Source: Chloroflexia bacterium (lineage in GTDB: Bacteria > Chloroflexota > Chloroflexia > Thermomicrobiales > UBA6265). Taken from it: DNA of 26,647 bases. Under the pieces are notes generated by a model that saw nothing but the letters and a program-made list of their open reading frames with translations, made no database searches and had not been told where the DNA came from. Positions within the stretch are counted from its first letter, which is position 1, and each line of letters begins with the position of its first letter. Both the position numbers and the translations under genes were made by a program. Positions 1 through 7,017 of the stretch are shown piece after piece. The stretch covers positions 1-26,647 of the forward strand of contig JACDBO010000114.1 in the NCBI GenBank assembly GCA_013694885.1, in the 5' to 3' direction.

Positions 1-823
1 TCATACCGAGCGCTTGTGGATGGAACTCGGAGAGCGAGCCAAGCCCGAGCAACGTAAAGATGACCGGGATGCCTGTCCGCTCCACAAACCGTTTGAACAC
101 GTCTTCCGCATCAGCCAGGATGATGCCATGGCCGGCCATGATCAGCGGCTTCCGCGCCGCGTCGATCAGCTCCGCCGCAAGTCGAACCTGACGCATGTTC
201 GGCACGAGACTTGGTTGGTAGCTACGGCGACCGGTCTCCTCGGGCCACGCAAACTGCGCCTTGGCGATGAACACATTCTTCGGGATGTCGACCAGCACCG
301 GTCCCGGTCTGCCCGACCGGGCAAGATAGAAGGCTTCCTTGATCGTTGGGGCAATGTCCTCCACCCGCTGCACAAGATAATTGTGCTTAGTGACGGGAAG
401 GGTGATACCGGTGATGTCAACCTCCTGGAACGCGTCCTTGCCGATCATCGGCTGCGACACTTGCCCGGTGATTGCGACGATCGGTACCGAGTCGAGGTGG
501 GCGTTGGCGAGACCGGTAACAAGGTTGGTGGCGCCCGGCCCCGAGGTGGCGATGCAGACGCCAACTTTGCCGGTGGCGCGGGCATAGCCGTCTGCCGCCA
601 GCGCCGCCCACTGCTCGAAGCGGGTCAGGACGTGGTGCAAGTTGGCGCTCGGCAGCGCGTCGTAGAGCGGAATCACCGCACCACCGGGATATCCGAAAAC
701 GGTGGTGACACCTTCCGCTTCCAGACTCTTGCAGGTAATCGCGGCGCCGCTCAACTCCAGCGCGGCCACCGGCACGGCTGTCTCCAGCCTGGGTTCATCT
801 ATGGTTCGAGGTTCAGCGACCAT
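1..823 (-). CDS. ilvB: Acetolactate synthase large subunit, N-terminal part (3' end outside window)
   Basis: Encodes the first 274 residues of the thiamine-diphosphate enzyme that condenses two pyruvates to acetolactate (or pyruvate plus 2-oxobutyrate) in valine, leucine and isoleucine synthesis. Visible family motifs are FGYPGGAVIPLYDAL, the catalytic-Glu block, TSGPGATNLVTGLANAHLDS, ITGQV, IGKDAFQEVD and SGRPGPVLVDIPK, followed by the start of the central domain. The gene runs off the left edge, so the FAD and C-terminal ThDP domains are not seen. The ATG at 823 is chosen because a GGAG lies 9 nt upstream and a TGA stop is found ten codons before it in frame; a GTG at 850 is possible but has no ribosome site. 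An oddity is that the usual RHEQGA block reads RFEQWA: the catalytic Glu is kept but the flanking His and Gly are replaced. A long attenuator-like leader precedes the gene. Confidence 0.95.
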   Translation of the reverse strand, partial: MVAEPRTIDEPRLETAVPVAALELSGAAITCKSLEAEGVTTVFGYPGGAVIPLYDALPSANLHHVLTRFEQWAALAADGYARATGKVGVCIATSGPGATNLVTGLANAHLDSVPIVAITGQVSQPMIGKDAFQEVDITGITLPVTKHNYLVQRVEDIAPTIKEAFYLARSGRPGPVLVDIPKNVFIAKAQFAWPEETGRRSYQPSLVPNMRQVRLAAELIDAARKPLIMAGHGIILADAEDVFKRFVERTGIPVIFTLLGLGSLSEFHPQALGM

Positions 824-1020
824 AAGCAGACGCTCCGTTTCCGTTCTCACGAATCACTCGGCCCGCCCACGGCTTCTCGGCGGAATCGGTAGGCACGTCG
901 TCGGCCGCGTTCAGGCGCATCCCCGCGCCAGGTCCGTCGTACTCCACCGGCCTCCACACCCGTCGATGGGCACTTGAGGAGGCGTCCGATGCGTCCGTCA
1001 CGTCGTTGGTCAGGAGCATC

Positions 1021-1048
1021 AAAAAAGCCTCCCGTTCGGTGGGGAGGC
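1021..1048 (-). terminator. Intrinsic terminator in the ilvB leader (attenuator terminator)
   Basis: On the minus strand a perfect 7-bp stem (GCCTCCC 1048-1042 with GGGAGGC 1033-1027) closes an 8-nt loop and is followed directly by six T (1026-1021). It lies about 200 nt upstream of the ilvB start and about 200 nt downstream of the predicted promoter. It would therefore stop transcription before ilvB unless an upstream segment captures its 5' arm. Confidence 0.8.
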
Positions 1049-1128
1049 CAGTCATCGTTCTCGTTCGTTTTGTTTCGCTCTAGGCGATCCTGGTGCTCCC
1101 CGCACGCCAATTGCTCCCGATTGGGAGC
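1021..1128 (-). promoter_or_regulatory. Candidate ribosome-mediated transcription attenuator of ilvB
   Basis: Five complementary blocks alternate along the minus strand: 1 GCTCCC (1128-1123), 2 GGGAGC (1118-1113), 3 GGGGAGC (1101-1095), 4 CTCCCC (1046-1041), 5 GGGAGG (1033-1028). Blocks 1:2 form a hairpin with a 4-nt loop and 4:5 form the terminator. Block 3 with the following CCAG (1093-1090) can instead pair with CTGG (1051-1048) plus block 4, giving a 6+4-bp antiterminator that excludes the terminator. Block 1 lies inside the Ile/Val/Leu-rich leader codons. A ribosome stalled there would free blocks 2 and 3 to take block 4; a ribosome moving on to the stop codon would cover block 3 and let the terminator form. 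The pairings are read from the sequence; the regulatory logic is inferred. Confidence 0.65.
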
Positions 1129-1205
1129 GTAATAAGTACGAGGCGTACAATTTCGGCGCTTCGAGCTGCCAATGCTAACCCTGTTCTGTGCTTACCTGCA
1201 CTCAC
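1080..1205 (-). CDS. Putative ilvB leader peptide, 41 aa, branched-chain-residue-rich
   Basis: A GTG-started reading frame of 41 codons ends at TAG (1082-1080). Residues 19-29 read IVRLVLITLPI, so 8 of 11 residues are Ile, Val or Leu. This is the pattern expected of a leader peptide that senses charged branched-chain tRNAs. The run overlaps the first arm of the downstream hairpin, and the stop codon lies just after the antiterminator arm. There is no clear Shine-Dalgarno sequence before the GTG, which lies about 24 nt after the predicted transcription start, so the exact start is uncertain. A second, 9-codon frame begins with ATG at 1231, almost at the predicted +1, and ends at 1202; it holds only two Leu and one Val and is a weaker candidate. 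Confidence 0.6.
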   Translation of the reverse strand: MSAGKHRTGLALAARSAEIVRLVLITLPIGSNWRAGSTRIA

Positions 1206-1235
1206 GCGACGTGAGCGAAATGAAGCAACATGGAC

Positions 1236-1265
1236 AGCCTATCGGCATCGTCCGCCGCATGTCAA
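1236..1265 (-). promoter_or_regulatory. Predicted sigma-70-type promoter of the ilvB leader
   Basis: The minus strand shows a perfect -35 TTGACA (1265-1260) and a -10 TAGGCT (1241-1236) with an 18-nt spacer. The predicted start is near 1229. It sits just downstream of the terminator hairpin of the amidase gene and upstream of the leader peptide, which fits an independent ilvB transcript with a leader of about 400 nt. Confidence 0.6.
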
Positions 1266-1284
1266 CCCGAACGTACAGCGCGAA

Positions 1285-1311
1285 GGGCCGAGCCAACTCA
1301 TGACTCGGCCC
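1285..1311 (-). terminator. Terminator-like hairpin after the cell-wall hydrolase gene
   Basis: An 8-bp perfect stem (GGGCCGAG with CTCGGCCC) with an 11-nt loop lies 12 nt after the stop codon of the minus-strand hydrolase gene. No clear T-run follows, so it may be a weak or factor-assisted terminator. Confidence 0.5.
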
Positions 1312-1322
1312 TCGCCCCTTCC

Positions 1323-1994
1323 TCATGCCGCCTTGAGTGGTGTGTCGCCTAAGCGTTTGAGGTCGGTCAACAGCACGCGCGTGCCATACCAGGTCAGGCC
1401 GTAGTAGCGACCGTCCGCCGCGCTCCTGACGACGAAGCTGACCGGCACGTCCTCGCCGACCTTGATCGGCGGGCCGACCTCCGCCGCGTTAGGATCGGCG
1501 TACTGGAGGCGCTTGGTGACGCGGACCGCGACGTACTGATCGGTGACCATGACGAACTCCATCGACCCATCGACGACCACCGGCGACGCATTTGGGTCGC
1601 GCACGAAGGCGGGTATGACAGGCCGCGCGTAGGCAGAACGCGGCGGCTCGGGTGCGGTCGGAAGGCCGGAATCGACGGGGATCGGTCTGCCGCTCCCGGT
1701 TTGTGCCGCCTTCAGCACGGCGCGCACCCGATTGATCAGCTCGTCGTTGATGAAGGACCAGACGACTGACCCCGGACATAGTTTGTAATCGGTGCCGCAG
1801 AACTCGCGGTGGCCGAAGATCATCGTGATCCCGTCCGGCGTAATCGGGAACTGGTCGTGTCGAACACGCAGGTGCTGCGCGCGGCTGGCGGTCCACTGCA
1901 CCAGGGTCCGCTTGCACGCCTCGCTGATCGGGTCGTCGTAGTCGCCCGTTACCTCGGTTGACTCGAGATCGAGGTTGATGATGTCGGCACCATG
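1323..1994 (-). pseudogene. C-terminal part of the interrupted amidase: rest of amidase domain plus C-terminal domain
   Basis: This stretch continues in exactly the same frame after the TGA at 1997-1995, with no further stop for 223 codons. It carries the second half of an amidase_2-type domain: HGADIINLDLESTEV fits the central strand with the conserved Glu, and GHREFCGTDYKLCPG fits the zinc-ligand His and Cys-Pro-Gly end. A proline-rich linker and a roughly 90-residue C-terminal region that may be an SH3-like wall-binding domain follow. An ATG at 1901 could start a short product lacking the first part of this half, but it has no convincing role alone. The two halves together make one normal enzyme domain. 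This is either a nonsense mutation, stop-codon readthrough, or a sequence error. The terminator-like hairpin at 1285-1311 follows the stop. Confidence 0.75.
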
Positions 1995-2900
1995 TCAAGC
2001 ACTATAGCGTTCAACGAACGCAACGCCATCGGGCGACGCGACGCGCGGCCGAAATGGTCCCTGCGCCCAGCCCGCCATGTCCGTCCGGGTGCCGGTGATT
2101 CGGTTGATGCGGACCATCGCTCCGCTGTGGTTGTTCACAAAGAAGTCGGTCAGTCCACGGACATCGGGCCGCAGCAGCCAGCCGACGGCATCGTCGAACC
2201 GCTGTCCGTTTGATTGTGCCCGGTGGAAGACGATGCCGCGCAACGTCCGCGGTCCCAACCGGTTCATGCCCACTCCATCGCGTTTGTTGACCGCGAGACG
2301 CTCGGAGAACGGAGGCATTGGAACCAACTCAGCATCGAACCGAAGCAACCCCTCTCCTCGTGGATCCGGTCCTACCGCAACCGGAAAGAGGCGATGCAGG
2401 AAGTCCACGATCTTGTCGGCGTAGGCCGAGTCCGCAGCCCATGTCCCGGCCAGCGAATCGAGCGTCGGGCAGCGCCCGGCGTACCCCGCGCTCACCGCCG
2501 CGTCCCATCGCGGGTCGAGTGCGCGGTGGGGAGCAAGACTCGGTGGCAAACGCTCCCCGGCCGCATAGAGCCAGAGATGGACGAGGTGAGCACGGGCCGC
2601 CTCTTCGCCCGTCATGAACCGGCGACTCGATGCATTCTGCGCGGGATCACCGGTGATGCCGATTCCAGCGGGGTTGAGTCGCTCCGCCCACCACCGGGAG
2701 CGGAACCAGTCCGTCTCGTGGATCGCTTGCGCGGCGGCAATGTCCGCATTGAGCCCCGCGGCGGCGCCAAGGCGGTAAATCTCTCGAAGATACGCGGCGA
2801 CGGCGTCGAGGCGCGCCGGCTCCCGCATTCGCACGATCGCCAGCACGCGCTCCGGCGTTCCCCGACCGGCGCCACGGATCGGCTCTGATTGTAGATACAT
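1995..2900 (-). CDS. Glucosaminidase-like / N-acetylmuramoyl-L-alanine amidase, N-terminal part (ends at in-frame TGA)
   Basis: A 301-residue reading frame starts at ATG 2900, with AAGGAG 7 nt upstream; a TTG six bases earlier is less likely. Residues 1 to about 165 resemble a glucosaminidase-type fold, with the conserved stretch AIHETDWFRSRWW and NPAGIGITG. This is a peptidoglycan-cleaving or lysozyme-like module seen in Thermomicrobia-type fusion proteins. From about residue 200 an amidase_2 domain begins, with LRGIVFHRAQS carrying the first zinc-ligand His. The frame then stops at TGA in the middle of that domain. As written, the product would keep the first domain and lose amidase activity. 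No signal peptide is evident at the N-terminus, so how it would reach the wall is unclear. The rest of the gene lies at 1323-1994. Confidence 0.8.
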   Translation of the reverse strand: MYLQSEPIRGAGRGTPERVLAIVRMREPARLDAVAAYLREIYRLGAAAGLNADIAAAQAIHETDWFRSRWWAERLNPAGIGITGDPAQNASSRRFMTGEEAARAHLVHLWLYAAGERLPPSLAPHRALDPRWDAAVSAGYAGRCPTLDSLAGTWAADSAYADKIVDFLHRLFPVAVGPDPRGEGLLRFDAELVPMPPFSERLAVNKRDGVGMNRLGPRTLRGIVFHRAQSNGQRFDDAVGWLLRPDVRGLTDFFVNNHSGAMVRINRITGTRTDMAGWAQGPFRPRVASPDGVAFVERYSA

Positions 2901-2962
2901 GTGCAATCTCCTTTACAGCGACGTGCCGCACGCACGCCGGATGCACCCTGCGTCGCGGAACG

Positions 2963-2998
2963 TAAAAAACCGACAGCGGGATTCGCCCGCCGCCGGTT
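2963..2998 (-). terminator. Intrinsic terminator after the DUF3090 gene
   Basis: On the minus strand the two-part stem AACCG/CGGTT (2998-2994 with 2972-2968) and GCGGG/CCCGC (2990-2986 with 2980-2976) is followed by a T-rich run of six. It lies about 40 nt past the DUF3090 stop codon and separates that gene from the hydrolase gene downstream. Confidence 0.75.
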
Positions 2999-3035
2999 CG
3001 CGATCGCTCATTCAACTGTTCAGTGAAGTCTGACG

Positions 3036-3575
3036 CTACCCCGCCGGTCCTTCTTCTCGAAGAGGAAGGTGCCCGTTTTGCTGCGGGCAGACGTGAATTC
3101 CCGGGTCCATCGGTGCGCCGCACATCGGGCACCGCGGTCGCCCCGCCGCCACGATGACCGCCGCGTCCGCGCTCAATTGGCGGGCCTGATTGCGGGTAAT
3201 CCGCAGGTCGAGCGAGGTCTGAGGCTCCTCGTCGTCTTCCTGCACGTCGTGCGCACTAAGAACGATGCGGTCACCGATCTCTTCATAACCGAGTTCCATG
3301 CGTCCGACTCGAAACTGTTGCCGCGTCTCGGTGTTGAATTCGAGCGGCACATCGGCTGATTCCAGCTCCGGTCCACGCTCTGGCAACTGATCGAGCATCT
3401 GCTCGATGGCAAGCCCGAGCGCCTGGAGCTGCTGCTTCTCCATCCAGACGATGTAGGTCTCGCCCTGGATAGAGGCAAGCAGCCGAAACCGGCGACTCCC
3501 CGGCTCGCCGAGTGCCTCGGCGTGGAGCCTTTCCACGTCTATTTCTTTGCCTGGTTTGTTGAACCCCTCCGCCAT
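3036..3575 (-). CDS. DUF3090 family protein
   Basis: A 179-residue soluble protein that matches the uncharacterised DUF3090 family of Actinobacteria and Chloroflexi. Recognisable parts are GEPGSRRFRLLASI near the N-terminus, IVWMEKQQLQALG, the FRVGRMELGYEEIGDRIVL strand pair, and a C-terminal cluster CPMCGAP...HVCPQQNGH that looks like a small zinc-binding ribbon. The start at ATG 3575 is preferred over a longer frame reaching 3641, because the extra 22 residues are only Arg/Gly-rich and the family starts close to this point. An AGGGA lies 4 nt upstream. The gene is followed by an intrinsic terminator. No biochemical role is known to me, and none can be inferred from the neighbouring flotillin operon. 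Confidence 0.88.
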   Translation of the reverse strand: MAEGFNKPGKEIDVERLHAEALGEPGSRRFRLLASIQGETYIVWMEKQQLQALGLAIEQMLDQLPERGPELESADVPLEFNTETRQQFRVGRMELGYEEIGDRIVLSAHDVQEDDEEPQTSLDLRITRNQARQLSADAAVIVAAGRPRCPMCGAPMDPGIHVCPQQNGHLPLREEGPAG

Positions 3576-3659
3576 CGTTCCCTGGCCCCTGCCCTCTCGC
3601 CGTCTACGACGCTGGCGTTTCGGTCGCCCTGGTGCGGGCAAAGAATAGCATGTGCGTGC

Positions 3660-5261
3660 TCACGCTCCGGCCCCAGACGAATCCGTTTCACTTAGCGGGT
3701 CGTCCGCCGGAACCGTGGTCTCCTCCCCATTCACCGGCTCAGCCGCAACCTGTTCAGCCGCGCGCGATCGCCGGGTGGACCGAGCGGTTGCGGTGGATCT
3801 GCGGACGGCTGCCGCGGGTCGTTGCCCATTGCCCGCGGCAGGCACCTGATCGAGGAGCTCCTCGATCCGTACCCCGGTGAGCGATTCCAGCAGCGCAGGC
3901 ACCTGAGCGATGATCGATGTCACATCCGCCGTCACCCGGTTGACCCCGGTTCCAGTGTTCTGGCCGTCCGGGCCAGTCGAGATCACGGTGATCTTGTCGA
4001 CCTTGGTCAGCGGCTCCGCCAACGCGCGGACGATCTCCGGCAACTCGCTCAATAGCCGGTCGAGCACCGCCGCCTGGTTGTACTCCTGGTATGCCGCCGC
4101 CTTCGTCTGCATCGCGTTGGCCTCAGCCTGACCTTTGGCGCGGATCACGTCTGCCTCCGCCATGCCCTGCGTCCGAGCGATCTGCGCTCGCGCCTCCCCT
4201 TCCAGCCGCGTCGCCTCAGCCTGACCGGTGGCCCGCAGGATCTCCCGCTGCCGCTCGGCGTCGGCCAACGTCTCGATCCGCTGCTTCTCGACTTCAGCCG
4301 ACCGCACAACCGTGGCAATCAGTTCTTTCTCGCGCCGCTGGATCTCGGCCTGCTGAACCGCGATCTCCCCCTCTTTTCGCACCTGCTCGACGCGAACTTC
4401 CTCGGCCACGATTCGCTGCTGCTGCACATTTGCCTGAATCTCGTACGACTTGTCCGCCTGTGCCCGCTGCTCCTGCACCGCCACGTCGTATTCGGCGCGC
4501 TTCAACTCCAGGTCGCGCACCGCCTCGGCCTGCCGCGTGCTACTGACCGACTCGGCGATCACTTTTTCCTGCTCCGCCGCCGCCTCGGAGATCTTTGCCT
4601 CCCGCATTGCCTGCGCGCGACGGATCGCCGTGTCCCGCTCTGCTTCGGCGGTGGCGATGTCTGCTTGCCGCCGCACGATCGCAATGTCCGGCTTCCCCAT
4701 GTTGAGAATGTACTCGTTGTTGTCCCGTACCTCGCGGATCGTGAACGAGACAACCTCCAAACCCATCTTCGCCGTATCCTCGGCCACATTGGCTCGCATC
4801 CGGTCGGCGACCATCTCTGGTTCCTTAACGATCGACTCCACTGTCAACTGACCGACGATGCCCCGAAGATGGCCTTCCATCACCAACCGGATCAGCCCGT
4901 CACGCTCAACCGGAGGCTTGGTCAGAAACTGCTCGGCCGCGGTCAGAATGCTGACCGGGTCGCTCTTGACCTTGATCTGCGCGACCGCTTCGACATTGAC
5001 AGCGACGCCCTGACTCGTATAGAGGTCCTGCACCGGCGCCACATCGAAGCTCATCAACTCCAGGGACAATTCGCGCCCGGATTGGACCATCGGCCAGATC
5101 ACGCAGCCGCTACCTTTGACGACCTTGGTTCCGCCAAAGCCATAGACGACGAGCGCCTGGTTCGGCCCCACTTTCCGATAGAGCCGGGCTACCAGCGCGA
5201 AGACGAGAAGCAGCGCGACGACCAGCAACACGACCAAGATACCGATAGCCGAAAGTGTCAC
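3660..5261 (-). CDS. floT: Flotillin family (SPFH/Band 7) membrane protein
   Basis: A 533-residue flotillin-like scaffold protein that would sit on the inner face of the membrane and organise membrane microdomains. Residues 5-27 form one hydrophobic N-terminal anchor. An SPFH/Band-7 domain follows (roughly 30-200; VGPNQALVVYGFGGTKVVKG and FTIREVRDNNEYI are typical). Then comes a long Ala/Glu/Gln/Arg-rich coiled coil with repeated AEA(E/Q) units (about 205-385), the flotillin signature, and a C-terminal region rich in Ser/Thr/Pro and Arg. The start ATG overlaps the stop of the upstream NfeD-like gene by 4 nt, so the two are translationally coupled. This pairing mirrors the Bacillus yuaF-yuaG arrangement. 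The symbol is by family resemblance only. Confidence 0.93.
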   Translation of the reverse strand: MTLSAIGILVVLLVVALLLVFALVARLYRKVGPNQALVVYGFGGTKVVKGSGCVIWPMVQSGRELSLELMSFDVAPVQDLYTSQGVAVNVEAVAQIKVKSDPVSILTAAEQFLTKPPVERDGLIRLVMEGHLRGIVGQLTVESIVKEPEMVADRMRANVAEDTAKMGLEVVSFTIREVRDNNEYILNMGKPDIAIVRRQADIATAEAERDTAIRRAQAMREAKISEAAAEQEKVIAESVSSTRQAEAVRDLELKRAEYDVAVQEQRAQADKSYEIQANVQQQRIVAEEVRVEQVRKEGEIAVQQAEIQRREKELIATVVRSAEVEKQRIETLADAERQREILRATGQAEATRLEGEARAQIARTQGMAEADVIRAKGQAEANAMQTKAAAYQEYNQAAVLDRLLSELPEIVRALAEPLTKVDKITVISTGPDGQNTGTGVNRVTADVTSIIAQVPALLESLTGVRIEELLDQVPAAGNGQRPAAAVRRSTATARSTRRSRAAEQVAAEPVNGEETTVPADDPLSETDSSGAGA

Positions 5262-5983
5262 ATTGATGTCCTTTCCATCCGGCGAAGCTGATCTTTCACG
5301 GGATCCACTCCACGATCCTCACCGCGAGTTTCTCCTGCCGGGCCGACGTTGGGGGGCTTTGAAACCGGCAACGGTGTTCGTGGCGCATCGCGCTCCGCAA
5401 GCAATTCATCCCAGGGCTGAACCACGGCGACGCCGCGCTCCAGCCGCAGCACGACAACTTCGAGACCGCGGGTGATGCCATTCGCGCTCGTCGCCCGCGC
5501 AGCCGCCACATGCCGCGTCCCACCCTGCTCGTAGACGATCTCGCCGAAACCACCGGGTCGGATCGCGGACGTGACCCGGCCGATCATGCCGACAAGCTCG
5601 TAGTCCCGAGGGTCGAGCACGCTCCGGGGGTCACGCAGCACTCGTCTGATGAGCAATCCGACCGCCGCCGCACCCAGAAGCCCACCAACGAACCCGAGCA
5701 ACACACTTGCCGGCACGATCCACCCGAACCCGTTACGGGCCAGGTAGGCAATCCCACCGAACCAGGTCAGAAACGCGAGCGCGCTGCTGAGATTGACCAG
5801 CGCCAAAACAGCGTGTCCACCGTGCGAACCGTTCGCTTCCGCGTGCCCAGCATCGCCGCCGTGATGCCCGCCGTGACCGATATCCGCAAACCCGAGCGCC
5901 AGCGAAGCCAGGCTGAACACGATGCCGAACAAAAAACAGCCGAGGAGCACTGCGTCGAGCGCATCGCGTACCGGAAACGCCAC
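5258..5983 (-). CDS. NfeD-like membrane protein (YuaF type)
   Basis: A 241-residue protein with a hydrophobic N-terminal segment (about 10-33), a His/Gly-rich loop (HGGHHGGDAGHAEANGSHGG), further membrane segments (about 60-80 and 88-112) and a soluble C-terminal beta-barrel-like domain (about 120-190) of the NfeD/OB-fold kind, with a polar tail. NfeD-like proteins partner flotillins, and the downstream flotillin gene overlaps this one by 4 nt. The start is GTG at 5983, with GGGAG about 9 nt upstream. The His-rich loop could bind metal, but that is a guess. A -10-like TACAAT lies at 6037-6032 on this strand with a poorly spaced -35 (TCGACA, 15 nt away). Confidence 0.85.
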   Translation of the reverse strand: MAFPVRDALDAVLLGCFLFGIVFSLASLALGFADIGHGGHHGGDAGHAEANGSHGGHAVLALVNLSSALAFLTWFGGIAYLARNGFGWIVPASVLLGFVGGLLGAAAVGLLIRRVLRDPRSVLDPRDYELVGMIGRVTSAIRPGGFGEIVYEQGGTRHVAAARATSANGITRGLEVVVLRLERGVAVVQPWDELLAERDAPRTPLPVSKPPNVGPAGETRGEDRGVDPVKDQLRRMERTSM

Positions 5984-6090
5984 CGCGGTCCACTCCCGAT
6001 CCTTGTCCCAAATCTCAGCCGAAGTCGCCCAATTGTACGCGCTCGGTCCGATTGTCGATCGCGCGTATCATCCAGGCGACCCGCGCCCAC

Positions 6091-6096
6091 TATACT
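6091..6096 (+). promoter_or_regulatory. Possible -10 element (TATACT) for the HD-domain gene
   Basis: A good -10 hexamer lies about 90 nt upstream of the HD gene in the gap between divergent operons. No convincing -35 is seen 16-18 nt upstream. Its position argues against using the TTG at 6052 as the start of the HD gene. Confidence 0.35.
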
Positions 6097-6180
6097 TTGA
6101 GGGCTGTGGTCGACCGCCGCGCCCATCGATGCGTGCAATGGGACCATGGTGCCGTTCCTACGCACACCCCTTATGAAGGA

Positions 6181-6975
6181 GTGATCGTCATCTCCATCGT
6201 CCGCTCCACCGACCCCACGCAACCTCTCGGAACAGTGTCCGAACCGCGGATTGGCAAAGGCGGTGTCGATCCTGAGACCGCCGCGGCCGACGACCGAACG
6301 CAGTCGAGTCTCTCACTCGACGTGGTCAAGGCGGACGCCGAGGTACAGGCATTCATCGCTCAGGCCAACCGCTCACTCGGGGTACTCGGCTTCACGGAGC
6401 ATGGGTTCCGCCACGTCGGGTTGGTCGCCAGCATCGCCCGCAATGTCATGCGCCGCCTGGATTTTGACCCACGCCACCAGGAACTCGCCGCCATCGCCGG
6501 CTATCTCCACGACATCGGCAACATCGTCTCCCGACACGGCCATGCCGGCACTGCCGCCGTTATCTCCCACGCGATCCTCTCCCGGCTCGGCATGAACCCC
6601 GAGGACACCGCCGTTGTCATGGGTGCCATCGGGTCACACGGCGACGACCACGGTCGACTCGGCGAACCGGTTCACCCCGTTTCCGCGGCGCTGATCCTCG
6701 CGGACAAGTCCGACGTACATAGATCGCGCGTGCGCAACAGCGACCCGACCTCGTTCGACGAGCACGACCGCGTCAATTACGCAACGACGTCCTCGTTCCT
6801 GCGGGTCGATGCGCAGGCCCGGACGATTACGCTAGAGTTGACCATCGACACCGGCATGGCGTCCGTGATGCAGTACTTCGAACTCTTTCTGCCTCGCATG
6901 CTGATGAGTCGTCACGCCGCCGAGCTGCTCGAATGCAGCTTTCACATCACGATCAACCTGGTCACCGTTCTCTAA
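6181..6975 (+). CDS. HD-domain metal-dependent phosphohydrolase
   Basis: A protein of about 264 residues with an HD domain in the centre. Numbered from the GTG at 6181, the metal-binding pattern is H78 (GFRHVG), H110-D111 (YLHDIGN), then RHGHAG and the later SHGDDHG and ADKSDVHRSR motifs. Such enzymes hydrolyse phosphate esters, often nucleotides; the substrate cannot be told. The N-terminal 45 residues are polar and variable. The start is uncertain: a strong Shine-Dalgarno sequence AAGGAG (6176-6181) overlaps the in-frame GTG at 6181, and no ATG, GTG or TTG lies at the usual distance. An ATC at 6190 would have ideal spacing, and a GTG at 6235 is another option. The rodA gene follows after 42 nt and is probably co-transcribed. 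Confidence 0.85.
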   Translation: MIVISIVRSTDPTQPLGTVSEPRIGKGGVDPETAAADDRTQSSLSLDVVKADAEVQAFIAQANRSLGVLGFTEHGFRHVGLVASIARNVMRRLDFDPRHQELAAIAGYLHDIGNIVSRHGHAGTAAVISHAILSRLGMNPEDTAVVMGAIGSHGDDHGRLGEPVHPVSAALILADKSDVHRSRVRNSDPTSFDEHDRVNYATTSSFLRVDAQARTITLELTIDTGMASVMQYFELFLPRMLMSRHAAELLECSFHITINLVTVL

Positions 6976-7017
6976 CGATTGTTGTTTTTCACCAATGCGC
7001 ACGCGGGATGTTTTCCG

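Noticed and set aside
14..892. 292-aa plus-strand frame at the left edge
   Set aside because: It lies opposite the clear ilvB coding sequence and has no family features.
813..1055. 80-aa minus-strand frame starting before the ilvB terminator and overlapping the ilvB start
   Set aside because: Its start codon is just before the terminator hairpin and its sequence is not conserved-looking. The upstream 41-codon frame fits a leader role much better.
1021..1240. T-box riboswitch upstream of ilvB
   Set aside because: No T-box core sequence (AGGGUGGNACCGCG-like) could be found; the Ile/Val/Leu leader codons favour ribosome-mediated control.
1960..1997. Selenocysteine as the meaning of the TGA in the amidase gene
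   Set aside because: The position is not a redox site of the family and no convincing SECIS-like stem-loop is seen just after the TGA.
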